From positions 3,389 through 33,940 of the forward strand of contig DEBD01000043.1 of the NCBI GenBank assembly GCA_002348385.1: 30,552 bases of DNA. Reading direction: 5' to 3'. Positions 15,951 through 24,463 of this stretch are shown here, piece after piece. The translations under genes and the position numbers were made by a program. Below the pieces are notes generated by a model, which did not search any database, was not told the DNA's origin, and was given only the letters and a program-made list of their open reading frames with translations. The first letter of the stretch is position 1, and each line of letters starts with the position of its first letter. The DNA comes from Gammaproteobacteria bacterium UBA2965. GTDB taxonomy: Bacteria; Pseudomonadota; Gammaproteobacteria; Pseudomonadales; Azotimanducaceae.

Positions 15951-18443
15951 ATGCTCGGCGTTGTGTGCGTTGTCCTCACCCTGATCCCCGGGATTACGGT
16001 GGGCCTGGAAGCCACCACGCCCGACGGCCCCGGCCAGGTGGAGATCATCGAAACCATCAACGGCATGCCACGCCATCAGATCGCGATACCCACGCTGCCG
16101 CACCGGGAAGCCGACATCACCCTCGATGGCCGTGTGGAGGAACTGGTGTGGCGCCAGGTGCCCGCCTTCGACAACATGCGGGTGTACATACCGGGCATTG
16201 GCGAGCCCGGAGAGCACCCAACCGAAATTCGATTGCTGGCCACCGATTTCGGTCTCTATGTAGGCGCCATCCTCTACCAACCTCCCGACACCCTGGTTGA
16301 GCGGTTGTCTAATCGAGACAACTTTATCAACCGCGATACGTTTACCGTCACCCTCGACACCACCGGCGAGGGCCTGTTCGGATACTGGTTCAGTGTGGGG
16401 CTGGGAGGCACCCAGGGGGATGGCAAGGTGTTGCCGGAGCGCAACTACCAAAGCGACTGGGATGGGCCATGGATCGCCAAGACGTTCCGACACGACGAGG
16501 GGTGGAGCGTCGAGATGCTGCTGCCTTGGTCGATGATGAGCCTACCCAAACAAGATGACCAACGCACCATTGGCTTTGCGGTCAGCCGGCAGGTCTCGCA
16601 CGCCAGCCAGCACTACCAGTGGCCCGGCTATCCCTATGGCGCGGCACAGTTCGTCACCGCCTTGAACCGCATGACGGTTTCTGGCGTTCAGCCCAAGCAG
16701 CAGTTTTCGATCATTCCGTATACGGCGATCACCCTGGACCAGGCGCGCGGTGACGACGAGGTGCGGCTCGGTGCCGACTTGTTCTGGAAACCCTCTTCCC
16801 AACTCGAGGTAGCCGCCACCGTGTACCCGGACTTCGGTGCGGTGGAAGCAGACAACGTGGTGCTCAACCTCACCGCTTTCGAGACGTTTTTCCCCGAAAA
16901 ACGGCTGTTCTTTCAAGCCGGCAACGAAGTTTTCGAGACCACCCCACGGTCCAACCCAGGCAACATCATGAGGGTGCTCAACAACGAGAACTTTGCCACC
17001 ACATCGCGCCGCATTTACCGCAGCGATTTCCAACCCGGCCCCATCTCGCTGCTGAACACCCGCCGTATCGGCGGTACCGCCACCCAAGTAAGCGTGCCGG
17101 AGGGCTTCACTCCCGCCCGCGGCGAGCGCGACCTCCCCACAGACCTGTTGGGCGCCGCCAAGGTCACCGGCAAGCTGGGGAATTTTCGCTACGGTGTGCT
17201 GGGCGCCGCGGAAGATGACGTGGATTGGCTCGGCGTCGACGCGCTGGGCAATGCGGTGGAAATCACCGATTCCGGCAGAGACTTTGCAGCCGCTCGCATC
17301 ATCTATGAGCACACCGGCGAGAACCGCAAGGCGTTGGGCTATATGGGTACGCTGGTGAGCGGTCCGCTCTACGATGCCATGGTCCATGGCATTGACGGCC
17401 ACTTCACCAGCGGCGACGGCAAATGGATCGCCGATGTGCAGCTCATTGCCAGCGACGTGGACGATACAAGCGGATACGGGGCGCTGCTGGATGTCCGTTA
17501 CACGCAAAATCAGCGCATCCAGCACAAGTTCGAATTCGACTATTTCGACGAGGATATCAACCTGGACGACCTGGGCTTCCTCAGCCGCAACGACAACGCG
17601 GGCTTCCAGTACGCACTCCTGTACACCAAGCCGGAAGGAGTGGGACGCTTGTCCGACGTTCGGGGCGCGGTGGTCATACGCCAACATTACAATCTCAGCG
17701 AAGGCCAACTTGTGGACCGCGGCATCTTCTGGCGAAACTCCATGGTGCTGCCCGGCCGCAACACCCTCCGGACCGCACTTGCGTACATGCCCAGGCGCTG
17801 GGAAGACGTAGACAGCCGCGGCAACGGCGCCTACAAAGTGAAGGGACGATGGTGGGCGGATGCCCAGATCGGTACCGATGCGAGCAAGCGCTTCAGCTAC
17901 TCCGCGAGCATCGGCGCGTATCAGGAGAACCTGGGCAACTGGACCATCGATGCTGCCGCCGGCGTGACCTTCCTACCAACCAACCGGCTCTCGCTGGAAC
18001 TGGATGTGCGCTACCGACACCACGACGGCTGGGTCGTCTATCAGGGCGGCCGCAACTTTGGCAGCTACCGTGGTTCGAATTGGCAGCCACGCGTCAGCAT
18101 GAACTGGTTTTTGGCACCCAAACACCAAATTCGCGTGGCGCTGCAGTGGGTGGGCGTGCGGGCAGACGAGCGGGGATTCTGGGCGGTGCCGCCGGGCAAC
18201 GGCGCACTTCAGCCGGCAGATCGCACATCACCCGATCATGACTTCACCGTGAGCATTCTCACGGCTCAGGTGCGCTATCGCTGGGAGATCGCGCCGCTCA
18301 CGGATTTATATGTAGTCTACAACCTAGGTAACACGCTGCCGCAAGATCCGGGGGCTAGTTTTTCTGATCTGTTCAGGGATTCTTTTTCCGATCCCGTCGT
18401 GGAGAACTTTGTTGCTAAACTGAGATATCGCTTCGGCAACTGA
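15951..18443 (+). CDS. DUF5916 outer-membrane protein with N-terminal CBM9-like domain
   Basis: A large exported protein (830 residues from the ATG at 15951). The hydrophobic stretch LGVVCVVLTLIPGITVGLEA at the start acts as a signal peptide. Residues about 55-240 form a CBM9-like beta-sandwich (ITLDGRVEELVWRQVPAF, NRDTFTVTLDTTGEG, DEGWSVEMLLPWSMM). The rest is rich in alternating aromatic beta strands and ends with ENFVAKLRYRFGN, as expected for an outer-membrane barrel. DUF5916 proteins are widespread in Proteobacteria and Bacteroidetes, and no function is established. The start is uncertain: the frame is open upstream with ATGs at 15741, 15849 and 15864, and the chosen start lacks a basic n-region. 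It stands alone, divergent from an LLM gene. Confidence 0.87.
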   Translation: MLGVVCVVLTLIPGITVGLEATTPDGPGQVEIIETINGMPRHQIAIPTLPHREADITLDGRVEELVWRQVPAFDNMRVYIPGIGEPGEHPTEIRLLATDFGLYVGAILYQPPDTLVERLSNRDNFINRDTFTVTLDTTGEGLFGYWFSVGLGGTQGDGKVLPERNYQSDWDGPWIAKTFRHDEGWSVEMLLPWSMMSLPKQDDQRTIGFAVSRQVSHASQHYQWPGYPYGAAQFVTALNRMTVSGVQPKQQFSIIPYTAITLDQARGDDEVRLGADLFWKPSSQLEVAATVYPDFGAVEADNVVLNLTAFETFFPEKRLFFQAGNEVFETTPRSNPGNIMRVLNNENFATTSRRIYRSDFQPGPISLLNTRRIGGTATQVSVPEGFTPARGERDLPTDLLGAAKVTGKLGNFRYGVLGAAEDDVDWLGVDALGNAVEITDSGRDFAAARIIYEHTGENRKALGYMGTLVSGPLYDAMVHGIDGHFTSGDGKWIADVQLIASDVDDTSGYGALLDVRYTQNQRIQHKFEFDYFDEDINLDDLGFLSRNDNAGFQYALLYTKPEGVGRLSDVRGAVVIRQHYNLSEGQLVDRGIFWRNSMVLPGRNTLRTALAYMPRRWEDVDSRGNGAYKVKGRWWADAQIGTDASKRFSYSASIGAYQENLGNWTIDAAAGVTFLPTNRLSLELDVRYRHHDGWVVYQGGRNFGSYRGSNWQPRVSMNWFLAPKHQIRVALQWVGVRADERGFWAVPPGNGALQPADRTSPDHDFTVSILTAQVRYRWEIAPLTDLYVVYNLGNTLPQDPGASFSDLFRDSFSDPVVENFVAKLRYRFGN

Positions 18444-18986
18444 CAGGCAACCGGACTCGAAACCCATTCCTTTGAGCTGGAGCATCACAGGCGTGTTGGC
18501 AACACCGGCCACATTTTGTTTTGACTCAGCCACTAGACCTACCCGTTGCAATTGAAAATACGCGGATTCTAAGCCTTCCGCTGTCAAGTTCAGGATCCCA
18601 CGCCGATACTTGGTGAGTTTTATTTAGGGTCGTTCGATCGATCGTTGTTTTGCAAGAACGACCCCTACCGTGGTTTGGCTTCGAGCGCAGTGTCGACCCC
18701 AAGTTGCTCGGTACTCTGCAAGACGAGTTCCCGAAACTCTCCGGTTTCGCTCACCACAAATGCATATCGCATATTGACGGAGAACGTCCGCACAACCGCC
18801 GGCACCTGGCTCTGGTAGACAAACAAACGGTGGAACCGGGAGCGCGCGTGCATGCTCGACCATTCGACGACTCAACCGACGCGCCTGAAGCAGCGGGTAG
18901 CTTGAAGCTTGCCGTTTGACTCCGACGACGGACGCAGCAAAGATTAACGACCATTGACTATGCATCTCGAACAACAGGGGCACACA
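18444..18986. other. Intergenic stretch of 543 bases without a convincing gene
   Basis: Several overlapping frames are open on both strands, but none resembles a known family. The most protein-like is a 62-codon minus-strand frame (18665-18853) containing FVVSETGEFRELVLQST; it has no Shine-Dalgarno site and is preceded in frame by a stop. The stretch also holds the hairpin at 18627-18664. It may contain a decayed gene, but this cannot be shown from sequence alone. Confidence 0.5.
18627..18664. repeat. Inverted repeat with a 20-base loop
   Basis: GGGTCGTTC (18627-18635) pairs perfectly with GAACGACCC (18656-18664). Two more pairs (TA/TA) follow outside after a single-base bulge. The loop contains GATCGATC. 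The structure lies about 185 bases downstream of the DUF5916 stop codon. No T-run follows. A distal terminator, an operator or a mobile-element scar are all possible. Confidence 0.45.
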
Positions 18987-19403
18987 ATGAACCGGCCGGC
19001 CAAAATTCTGTTCATCGTTCTCGGTATATACGTGGCGCTGGTCGCGGCTTTTGAGACCTGGCTCGGCTATTCGCAACCGCGCGGCGAACAGAACCTGGTG
19101 ATCACATTGACCGAAGAGGACGGCAGTCAGACACAACGCGTGCTCTCACTGTTTGAAAGCCAGGACAAGCTGTATCTGGCCGCAAACCACTGGCCCCGTG
19201 CCTGGTTCAGCCAGGTGAAGGAGAATCCAAACGTGCACATCGAGTTTGGTGGCGAACGTGCCGCACAGAGCGGTGACTACACAGCCATGCACGTAGAAGG
19301 TGCCGAACATGACCAGGTGGCGGAAGACACTGCCCTCCCCTTTGTTGCGCGATTAATGATGGGGTTTCCGCCGCGCGAATTTGTGCGGCTCGAAGCGCGC
19401 TAG
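18987..19403 (+). CDS. Membrane-anchored split-barrel-like protein (deazaflavin/F420 nitroreductase-like)
   Basis: A 138-residue protein. Residues 5-22 (AKILFIVLGIYVALVAAF) form one N-terminal membrane helix. The rest, LVITLTEEDG, DKLYLAANHWPRAWFSQVKENPNVHIEFGG and FVRLEAR, follows the pattern of the split beta-barrel flavin/deazaflavin-binding proteins (PF04075-like), where W-x-x-N-x-x-x-NP-x-V marks the core. The anchor would place the barrel on the periplasmic side or the inner face, depending on topology. The ATG at 18987 follows an AGGGG sequence; an earlier in-frame ATG at 18954 adds eleven unlikely residues. It is 28 bases upstream of a lipoprotein gene that appears to be a distant paralogue. 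Catalysis is unproven. Confidence 0.75.
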   Translation: MNRPAKILFIVLGIYVALVAAFETWLGYSQPRGEQNLVITLTEEDGSQTQRVLSLFESQDKLYLAANHWPRAWFSQVKENPNVHIEFGGERAAQSGDYTAMHVEGAEHDQVAEDTALPFVARLMMGFPPREFVRLEAR

Positions 19404-19431
19404 CAGCAAACACGCAGCACGGTCCCCACGC

Positions 19432-19902
19432 ATGCACCACGCTTTTCGCACCCTGTCGTTGCTCACACTCTGCCTAGCCCTGGCAGCTTGCGATGACCCG
19501 TTCATCCTTGCGGCAGGCGGAGAGCTGAGTGGCACCGTCGAGAATCCGCCGGCGACCTGGCAGTTTGATGAAGATTCTGGCTTTGCCCAGCTGGAAACTC
19601 GCCCAGAAGATCCCTATTCGATCAATCTCACTTATGTTCAGTTGGACGGCAACCTGTACGCCTACGCGGGCAACACGAGAACGAACTGGGTGGAGCACAT
19701 CGAACAAGATGCTCTAGTCCGAATTCGCGTAGATGAAACCATCTACCCAACCCGAGCAGTTCGCGTTACCGATCGTGGCGAGCTAACGAAGTTCGCTGCC
19801 AAATGGTCGGGCCGGGATCCATTGCAATTCGACGAGGTGTGGTTGTATCGGCTGGAAGCTCGTCGGCCAACGACCGAGCGGCTGAATTCCCCGGCAGACT
19901 AA
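19432..19902 (+). CDS. Lipoprotein with a split-barrel-like domain
   Basis: A 156-residue protein with a lipoprotein signal peptide. The hydrophobic core LLTLCLALAAC ends in a lipobox with Cys20. Asp21 follows at the +2 position, which in enterobacteria favours inner-membrane retention. The mature part (NLTYVQLDGNLYAYAG, NWVEHIEQDALVRIRV, RAVRVTDRGELTKFAAKW, WLYRLEARRP) resembles the DUF2255/deazaflavin split-barrel pattern and echoes the preceding gene. The start at ATG 19432 leaves 28 bases to the previous stop, so the pair is probably co-transcribed. The function is unknown; a cofactor- or ligand-binding periplasmic partner is a reasonable guess. Confidence 0.75.
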   Translation: MHHAFRTLSLLTLCLALAACDDPFILAAGGELSGTVENPPATWQFDEDSGFAQLETRPEDPYSINLTYVQLDGNLYAYAGNTRTNWVEHIEQDALVRIRVDETIYPTRAVRVTDRGELTKFAAKWSGRDPLQFDEVWLYRLEARRPTTERLNSPAD

Positions 19903-20017
19903 GCCCGAACACTCTGCTCAGCTGGACGCTTGCGCCAGCCAAACGCCGCCAGGGACGCGGGCAACTCTACTGATACAGGCAGTCTAGCGAAGGGCGACGC
20001 AATCCAAACCGCCATCA

Positions 20018-20500
20018 TCAATGATGATCATGGCCATCGGCGTGCGCGTGACCATGGGACAGCTCAGCCGGCGTCGCATCCCTGACTTCGGCAATACGCA
20101 CTCGGAAGTGCAGGCGTTCGCCCGCAAGCGGATGATTGAGATCGACATCTACCACCTTGCCGCCGACTTTGAGGACCGTGACCGTTCTCTGTCCGTCATC
20201 AGTTTGCAACGTGGTCTGCATGCCAGGCTTAAGTCGCTTGGGCTGATTGAAGTACTTCTTCGACAGCCGGCGCACCTGGTCATCGCGGCGTGGCCCATAA
20301 CCGTCCAACGGCTCCACCACCACATCAAACTCGTCGCCCACCTGGTGGCCGGTAAGTGCCTGCTCCAAACCGCGAATCACGTTGCCGTGGCCATGCAGAA
20401 GGGCGATCGGATCCTCCTCCAGCATGTCTTCGAGAATTTCACCGTCGTCATTGCTGAGCTGGTAGGTCAACAACACAACCTTGTTTTTCGCGACATTCAT
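20018..20500 (-). CDS. slyD: FKBP-type peptidyl-prolyl isomerase and chaperone SlyD
   Basis: A 160-residue cytosolic prolyl isomerase/metallochaperone. The FKBP half carries LLHGHGNVIRGLEQALTGH and FDVVVEPLDGYG. The inserted-in-flap segment (RLSKKYFNQPKRLKPGMQ) and the NHPLAGERLHFRVRIAEVRDAT closing block follow E. coli SlyD closely. The C-terminus is His-rich (HGHAHADGHDHH), shorter than in E. coli but suited to Ni/Zn binding. The start is the ATG at 20498-20500, matching the SlyD N-terminus; the open frame continues 58 codons upstream without similarity. No clear Shine-Dalgarno site is seen. A palindrome and a consensus-like -35 element lie about 90-110 bases upstream. Confidence 0.93.
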   Translation of the reverse strand: MNVAKNKVVLLTYQLSNDDGEILEDMLEEDPIALLHGHGNVIRGLEQALTGHQVGDEFDVVVEPLDGYGPRRDDQVRRLSKKYFNQPKRLKPGMQTTLQTDDGQRTVTVLKVGGKVVDVDLNHPLAGERLHFRVRIAEVRDATPAELSHGHAHADGHDHH

Positions 20501-20587
20501 GGTGGCGAGTATACGCAGATGTTGCGGCAGCCACGTAGGAGCGACGCGATAATTGCGAGCATACAAGGATGAAAACGTGCTTCGTTG

Positions 20588-20623
20588 AAGCTTTGCAAAG
20601 CTTGTCAAATTAGCTTTGGAAAG
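20588..20623 (-). promoter_or_regulatory. Palindrome and near-repeat upstream of slyD; possible operator
   Basis: AAGCTTTGCAAAGCTT (20588-20603) is a perfect 16-base palindrome. AGCTTTGGAAAG (20612-20623) repeats its core with one change, 23 bases further on. On the minus strand TTGACA (20608-20603) abuts the palindrome and matches a sigma-70 -35 box, but no good -10 hexamer lies 16-18 bases downstream. The site is between the fused CoA-transferase stop and the slyD start, both on the minus strand. Confidence 0.4.
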
Positions 20624-20639
20624 AATGGCGGGGTGAGCG

Positions 20640-23120
20640 TCAGGTATGCCGCTCCATTTCAGGCACAGTGCCAACTATGCCGCGAGCCTCGAGTTCGGCC
20701 AACTCAGCATCGCTCACCCCCAGCAGTTCCTGGAGAACATATTCATTGTGTTCCCCCAGGTTGGGAGCGGGCCGCTGGATGTGTGCGGGGTTAGTGCTCA
20801 GTATCCAGGCCGGCCCCTCCATTTCCCGCGTTCCGGCCTCGGGGTCTACGACTTGTTCGAAGAATCCCCGGGCGCGCAGATGCGGGCTCGTGGCGAGATC
20901 CCCCACGGACAGTACGGCACCGGCGGGCACCCCTGCCGCCTGCAAGCGATCCATGGCAGCCAGCTTGTCCTGCTGCCCCGTCCAGGCAGCGATGGCCTCA
21001 GTCAACTGATCCTGATTGCGATGGCGTTCAACCGCCGTCGAGAATCGCGGATCGTCCGCCAGAGCCGGCTGACCAATGAGCCCGCTCAAGGTGCGAAACT
21101 GGTCATTGGTTTCAACGGCAATCGCGACAAAGGCATCGTCCTCGTCATAGCCCGGCGCACACGGATAGACCCCGTGCGGCGCATGGAAGGGGTGCTTGTT
21201 ACCCATAAGCCGTGGTAATTCATGGTTCATCGAGTAGGCAACCATGTACTCACCGATGAAGCCGGACAGCGCCTCGCGCTGCGCCAGGTCGACACACTGG
21301 CCCTTGCCGGTGCGTTCTCGGTAGTGCAGCGCTGATGCCACCGCGCCCACCGCGGCGGTGCCGGCCATCGGGTCACCGAACGAGATCCCGGATTTTTGCG
21401 GTTCGCCGCCTTCGTAACCACTGACGGAAACAATACCCGCCAGTTGCTCGACGTTGGTGCCGTAGGCCACCCGGTCCCGTTCGGGGCCGGTCTTGCCGTG
21501 TCCCGGCATGGACACCATGATGATGTCTGGTTTAACGGATTTCAGCGTGGCGTAATCCAAGCCGAGACGGTCCATCACGGTGGCGCTGTAGTTCTCAATC
21601 ACCACGTCGCAATGTTCCACCAGGCCCAGCAACAACGCTTTGCCGGCCGGATCACGGAGGTTCAGGGTAGCGCTCAGCTTATTGCGGTTGTTGTGGTTGA
21701 AGTAGGCTGATTTGTTCCAGGGGCGTTCGGTGCCCGGCGGCGATCCACCCAGTGCACGCAGCAGATCGAACACCTGCAGGGATTCAATCTTGATTATCTC
21801 CGCACCCATATCACCCAAAATACGCGTGGCGTACGGACCGGCCCAAACCATGGTCAAATCGAGAATACGAACACCTTCAAGCGGCAATGACTTGCGCACA
21901 GCGCTTGCCTGCGATCGAGGGACTGGTCGAGCAGACCTGAGCTCGGCTAAAACCTCGTCGTTGTGTTCCCCCAGCTGAGGTGCCCGGCCATCTCGCGCGG
22001 GGGTCTCGGACATCTCAAACGGCGGACCCATGTAGGTCAAAGGTCCGGTCTGGGGATGATCTATGCTCCGCAGGAATCCGCGCGCCGTCAGTTGCGGAGA
22101 GTCCAGCAGATCCTGCATGTCGTGTACATAGGCGATGGGACCGCGAAGCTCGCCTGCGCGCGCGTAAACGGCTTTCTTTTTCTGGCTAGCAGCCCAGGCG
22201 GAAAAGATCTCAACCAGTTCAGCATTGTGCTTACCCCGATCGGCCTGGGTCTTAAAGCGCGGGTCTTCGGCCAGGGCTTCCATGCCGAGGGTCTGAAGCA
22301 GCGGAATCCAGTTACTGGGCATCGCGTGAATGCCAATCTGCCCGTCCACGCACGGATACATGCCCAGAAATGACGCCAGCAGATTACCGCGCCGCATGGA
22401 CGTATCTTTGCCGGTATAGCAATAGGTGGCGAGCGACGCCTCCAGCACGGACGCCTGACATTGCATGGCGCCAACATCCACGTGCTCACCCCTGCCATGC
22501 ATTCGTGCACCCAGGGCAACCACGGCAGTAGCTGCAAAGGCATTCAGCCCCGCCTGCCCATCAGCAAGGTAGCCGCCATTCTTCAAGGGCTCGCGATCGG
22601 TGTCGCCCGTCATGTGCATCTGCCCACCCACCGCACAGGACACGAGATTTGGGCCCAGGTAGCCAGCATAGGGGCCGGTCTGGCCAAAGGTGGTTACCGA
22701 GGTCATCACCAGGGCGGGATTGACGGCAGCCAGCGAAGGCCAGTCCAGCCCCCAACGCGCTAAGGTTCCGGAAGGCAGGTTTTCGACGATGGCATCTGCT
22801 GTGGCGGCCAGTTGTCGAAAGGTGTGCTGCCCCTGGGATGACTCGAGGTCGAGCGTAACGGATCGCTTGTTAGTGTTCAGGGCCAGGAACAAGGCGCTGC
22901 GTTCCGGGTGGGCCTGGTGATCGGGAAACGGACCATGGCGACGACTGGAGTCGCCATCGGGGGGTTCGATCTTGATGACGTCCGCGCCGTAGTCGGCCAG
23001 CAGTTTGCCGGCGAACGGGGCCGACACATGTGAGCCGACTTCCAGAATTCTCAGGCCGGCGAGCGCACCGTCGGCCTGTTCGCCGTCCGTCTGATCAATG
23101 TTATCCATGGGCCTGAGCAT
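20640..23120 (-). CDS. Fused double-domain class III CoA-transferase
   Basis: An 826-residue protein made of two CaiB/BaiF domains in tandem: about residues 19-395 (LAGLRILEVGS... to LGEHNDEVLAEL) and about 414-805 (LEGVRILDLTM... to LGEHNEYVLQEL). Neither domain has Asp at the usual catalytic position. Domain 1 reads VDVGAMQCQA with Cys221 there, and domain 2 reads VDLAQREAL with Glu616. The tandem layout and length recall DddD (DMSP CoA-transferase/lyase), but DddD uses an Asp in its second domain, so that identity is not supported. The upstream CoA-transferase frame overlaps this one: the ATG at 23118-23120 overlaps by 20 bases, the ATG at 23106-23108 by only 8, and the latter may be the real start. 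Translational coupling is likely. Substrate unknown. Confidence 0.9.
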   Translation of the reverse strand: MLRPMDNIDQTDGEQADGALAGLRILEVGSHVSAPFAGKLLADYGADVIKIEPPDGDSSRRHGPFPDHQAHPERSALFLALNTNKRSVTLDLESSQGQHTFRQLAATADAIVENLPSGTLARWGLDWPSLAAVNPALVMTSVTTFGQTGPYAGYLGPNLVSCAVGGQMHMTGDTDREPLKNGGYLADGQAGLNAFAATAVVALGARMHGRGEHVDVGAMQCQASVLEASLATYCYTGKDTSMRRGNLLASFLGMYPCVDGQIGIHAMPSNWIPLLQTLGMEALAEDPRFKTQADRGKHNAELVEIFSAWAASQKKKAVYARAGELRGPIAYVHDMQDLLDSPQLTARGFLRSIDHPQTGPLTYMGPPFEMSETPARDGRAPQLGEHNDEVLAELRSARPVPRSQASAVRKSLPLEGVRILDLTMVWAGPYATRILGDMGAEIIKIESLQVFDLLRALGGSPPGTERPWNKSAYFNHNNRNKLSATLNLRDPAGKALLLGLVEHCDVVIENYSATVMDRLGLDYATLKSVKPDIIMVSMPGHGKTGPERDRVAYGTNVEQLAGIVSVSGYEGGEPQKSGISFGDPMAGTAAVGAVASALHYRERTGKGQCVDLAQREALSGFIGEYMVAYSMNHELPRLMGNKHPFHAPHGVYPCAPGYDEDDAFVAIAVETNDQFRTLSGLIGQPALADDPRFSTAVERHRNQDQLTEAIAAWTGQQDKLAAMDRLQAAGVPAGAVLSVGDLATSPHLRARGFFEQVVDPEAGTREMEGPAWILSTNPAHIQRPAPNLGEHNEYVLQELLGVSDAELAELEARGIVGTVPEMERHT

Positions 23121-24330
23121 GGCTAACCGATTCGCCGATGACCCCCGAACTGCGCATGGCCGTCAGGTCCTCATCGCTCAGGTCCAGCTCGGCGGCGAGG
23201 ACCTCGTCGGTGTGCTCGCCCAGTAGCGGCGGTGCCAACATCTCTACATTGGAGGCGGACAGGCGAGGTGCAAAGCCGAGCATGGGGACCTTGCCGTGAA
23301 CCGGCAGCTCCATCTCATGCACAAACCCGCGGGCCCGCAGATGCGGATGGTGATAGAGCTCGCTGGTATCGAGGCAGGCGCCGCAGGGCACGCCCGCCCC
23401 CGCGATGGTCTCCATGGCCTGATACTTGGTGCGATCGCTGCACCAGCGGCTTATTTCCGCAGACAGTGCCTCGCCATTCTCCGCTCGCGCCTGGGCCGTT
23501 TGGAAGCGCGGATCGATCAGCAGCTCAGGGCGTTCAATAGCGGCGCACAAGCGATCCCAATGACCATCGGTGATGGGCATCAGGTAGATGTAGTCGTTGG
23601 CCCCGAAAGGATGGCACGCGAACAGGTCTACGGGTGGCCGGCCGCCGCTGTTGCCGGCACGCGGCGTTGCCCGTGTGCCCCACGCCGAGCCCATGTACGC
23701 TCGGGTGCGAACGTGGTAGGCCACCGCTTCCTGCATTGACACCTCGATCTCCTGGCCTTCCCCGGTGCGCAGCTTCTGCACGTAAGCGGCGAGAATGGCC
23801 ATCCCCATCTGGGTGCCTGCACCGGAATCACCGGTGGTGGTGCCCGGCATCATCGGTGGGCCGTCGGGCTCGCCGGTGATGGAGAAGGCGCCACCCGCGG
23901 CTTGGGCCACCATGTCCATACAGCGGAAGTCTGCCCACGGGCCCCAGGTGCCAAAACCCTTGATGCGCGCATAGATCAGGCCGGGATTGGCGGCCTTCAA
24001 TACATCGTAGCCAATGTTCAGCCGCTCGATCACCCCAGGACCGTAGTTTTCCACGAACACATCGAACTTCGGCACGAGCTCCATGAAAACGGCTCGGCCG
24101 CGCTCGGTGCGTAGATCCAGAGCCACGCTACGCTTATTGGCATTCCAGGCACAAAAATAGTCCGAGTAGGCTTTGTTGGCCGTTAAGCCAGCGCCTCGGC
24201 CAGGATCCCCGGTGCCGGGTGCCTCAATTTTGACCACATCGGCGCCCAGCCACGCCAGGGCCTGAGTGCAGGACGTGCCCGCCTCAAACTGGGTCATATC
24301 CAGAATTCTCAGTCCATCCAATGCAGCCAT
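23101..24330 (-). CDS. Class III CoA-transferase (CaiB/BaiF family)
   Basis: A 409-residue single-domain family III protein. It starts MAALDGLRILDMTQ and contains LGADVVKIEAPGTGDPGRG, VFVENYGPGVIERLNIGY, and the strand EIEVSMQEAV, where the catalytic position holds Glu201 instead of the more usual Asp. Glu occurs at this site in some family members, so activity is not excluded. The start is the ATG at 24328-24330, five bases after GGGAG; the frame is open 18 codons further up. Its 3' end overlaps the fused CoA-transferase gene, and the Rieske RO2 gene lies 133 bases upstream on the same strand, so all three probably form one operon. Confidence 0.91.
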   Translation of the reverse strand: MAALDGLRILDMTQFEAGTSCTQALAWLGADVVKIEAPGTGDPGRGAGLTANKAYSDYFCAWNANKRSVALDLRTERGRAVFMELVPKFDVFVENYGPGVIERLNIGYDVLKAANPGLIYARIKGFGTWGPWADFRCMDMVAQAAGGAFSITGEPDGPPMMPGTTTGDSGAGTQMGMAILAAYVQKLRTGEGQEIEVSMQEAVAYHVRTRAYMGSAWGTRATPRAGNSGGRPPVDLFACHPFGANDYIYLMPITDGHWDRLCAAIERPELLIDPRFQTAQARAENGEALSAEISRWCSDRTKYQAMETIAGAGVPCGACLDTSELYHHPHLRARGFVHEMELPVHGKVPMLGFAPRLSASNVEMLAPPLLGEHTDEVLAAELDLSDEDLTAMRSSGVIGESVSHAQAHG

Positions 24331-24463
24331 GGGCGCTCCCGTATTCACCCCGATACGCCTCCCAGTAAGCGCAATTGCTTGCACAAAATCAATGGATCGC
24401 GATCACAGAGGCACCACGTGCCTGAGTACGCGTGCGGCAATCGCGCCCCGATAACCGAATCGG

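Noticed and set aside
16542..17708. A 388-codon minus-strand frame
   Set aside because: It is entirely inside and antisense to the DUF5916 gene, with no recognisable domain and no start signal.
18624..19136. A 170-codon minus-strand frame in the gap after the DUF5916 gene
   Set aside because: It overlaps the membrane-anchored split-barrel gene antisense, has no Shine-Dalgarno site and its composition is not family-like.
20640..23120. Identification as DMSP CoA-transferase/lyase DddD
   Set aside because: Only the two-domain layout and length fit. The second-domain catalytic Asp of DddD is Glu here, and no ddd partner genes (dddB, dddC, dddT, dddR) were recognised.
24409..24423. Inverted repeat AGGCAC-CAC-GTGCCT between RO2 and the CoA-transferase
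   Set aside because: Only six base pairs with a three-base loop and no T-run; too common in GC-rich DNA to call.
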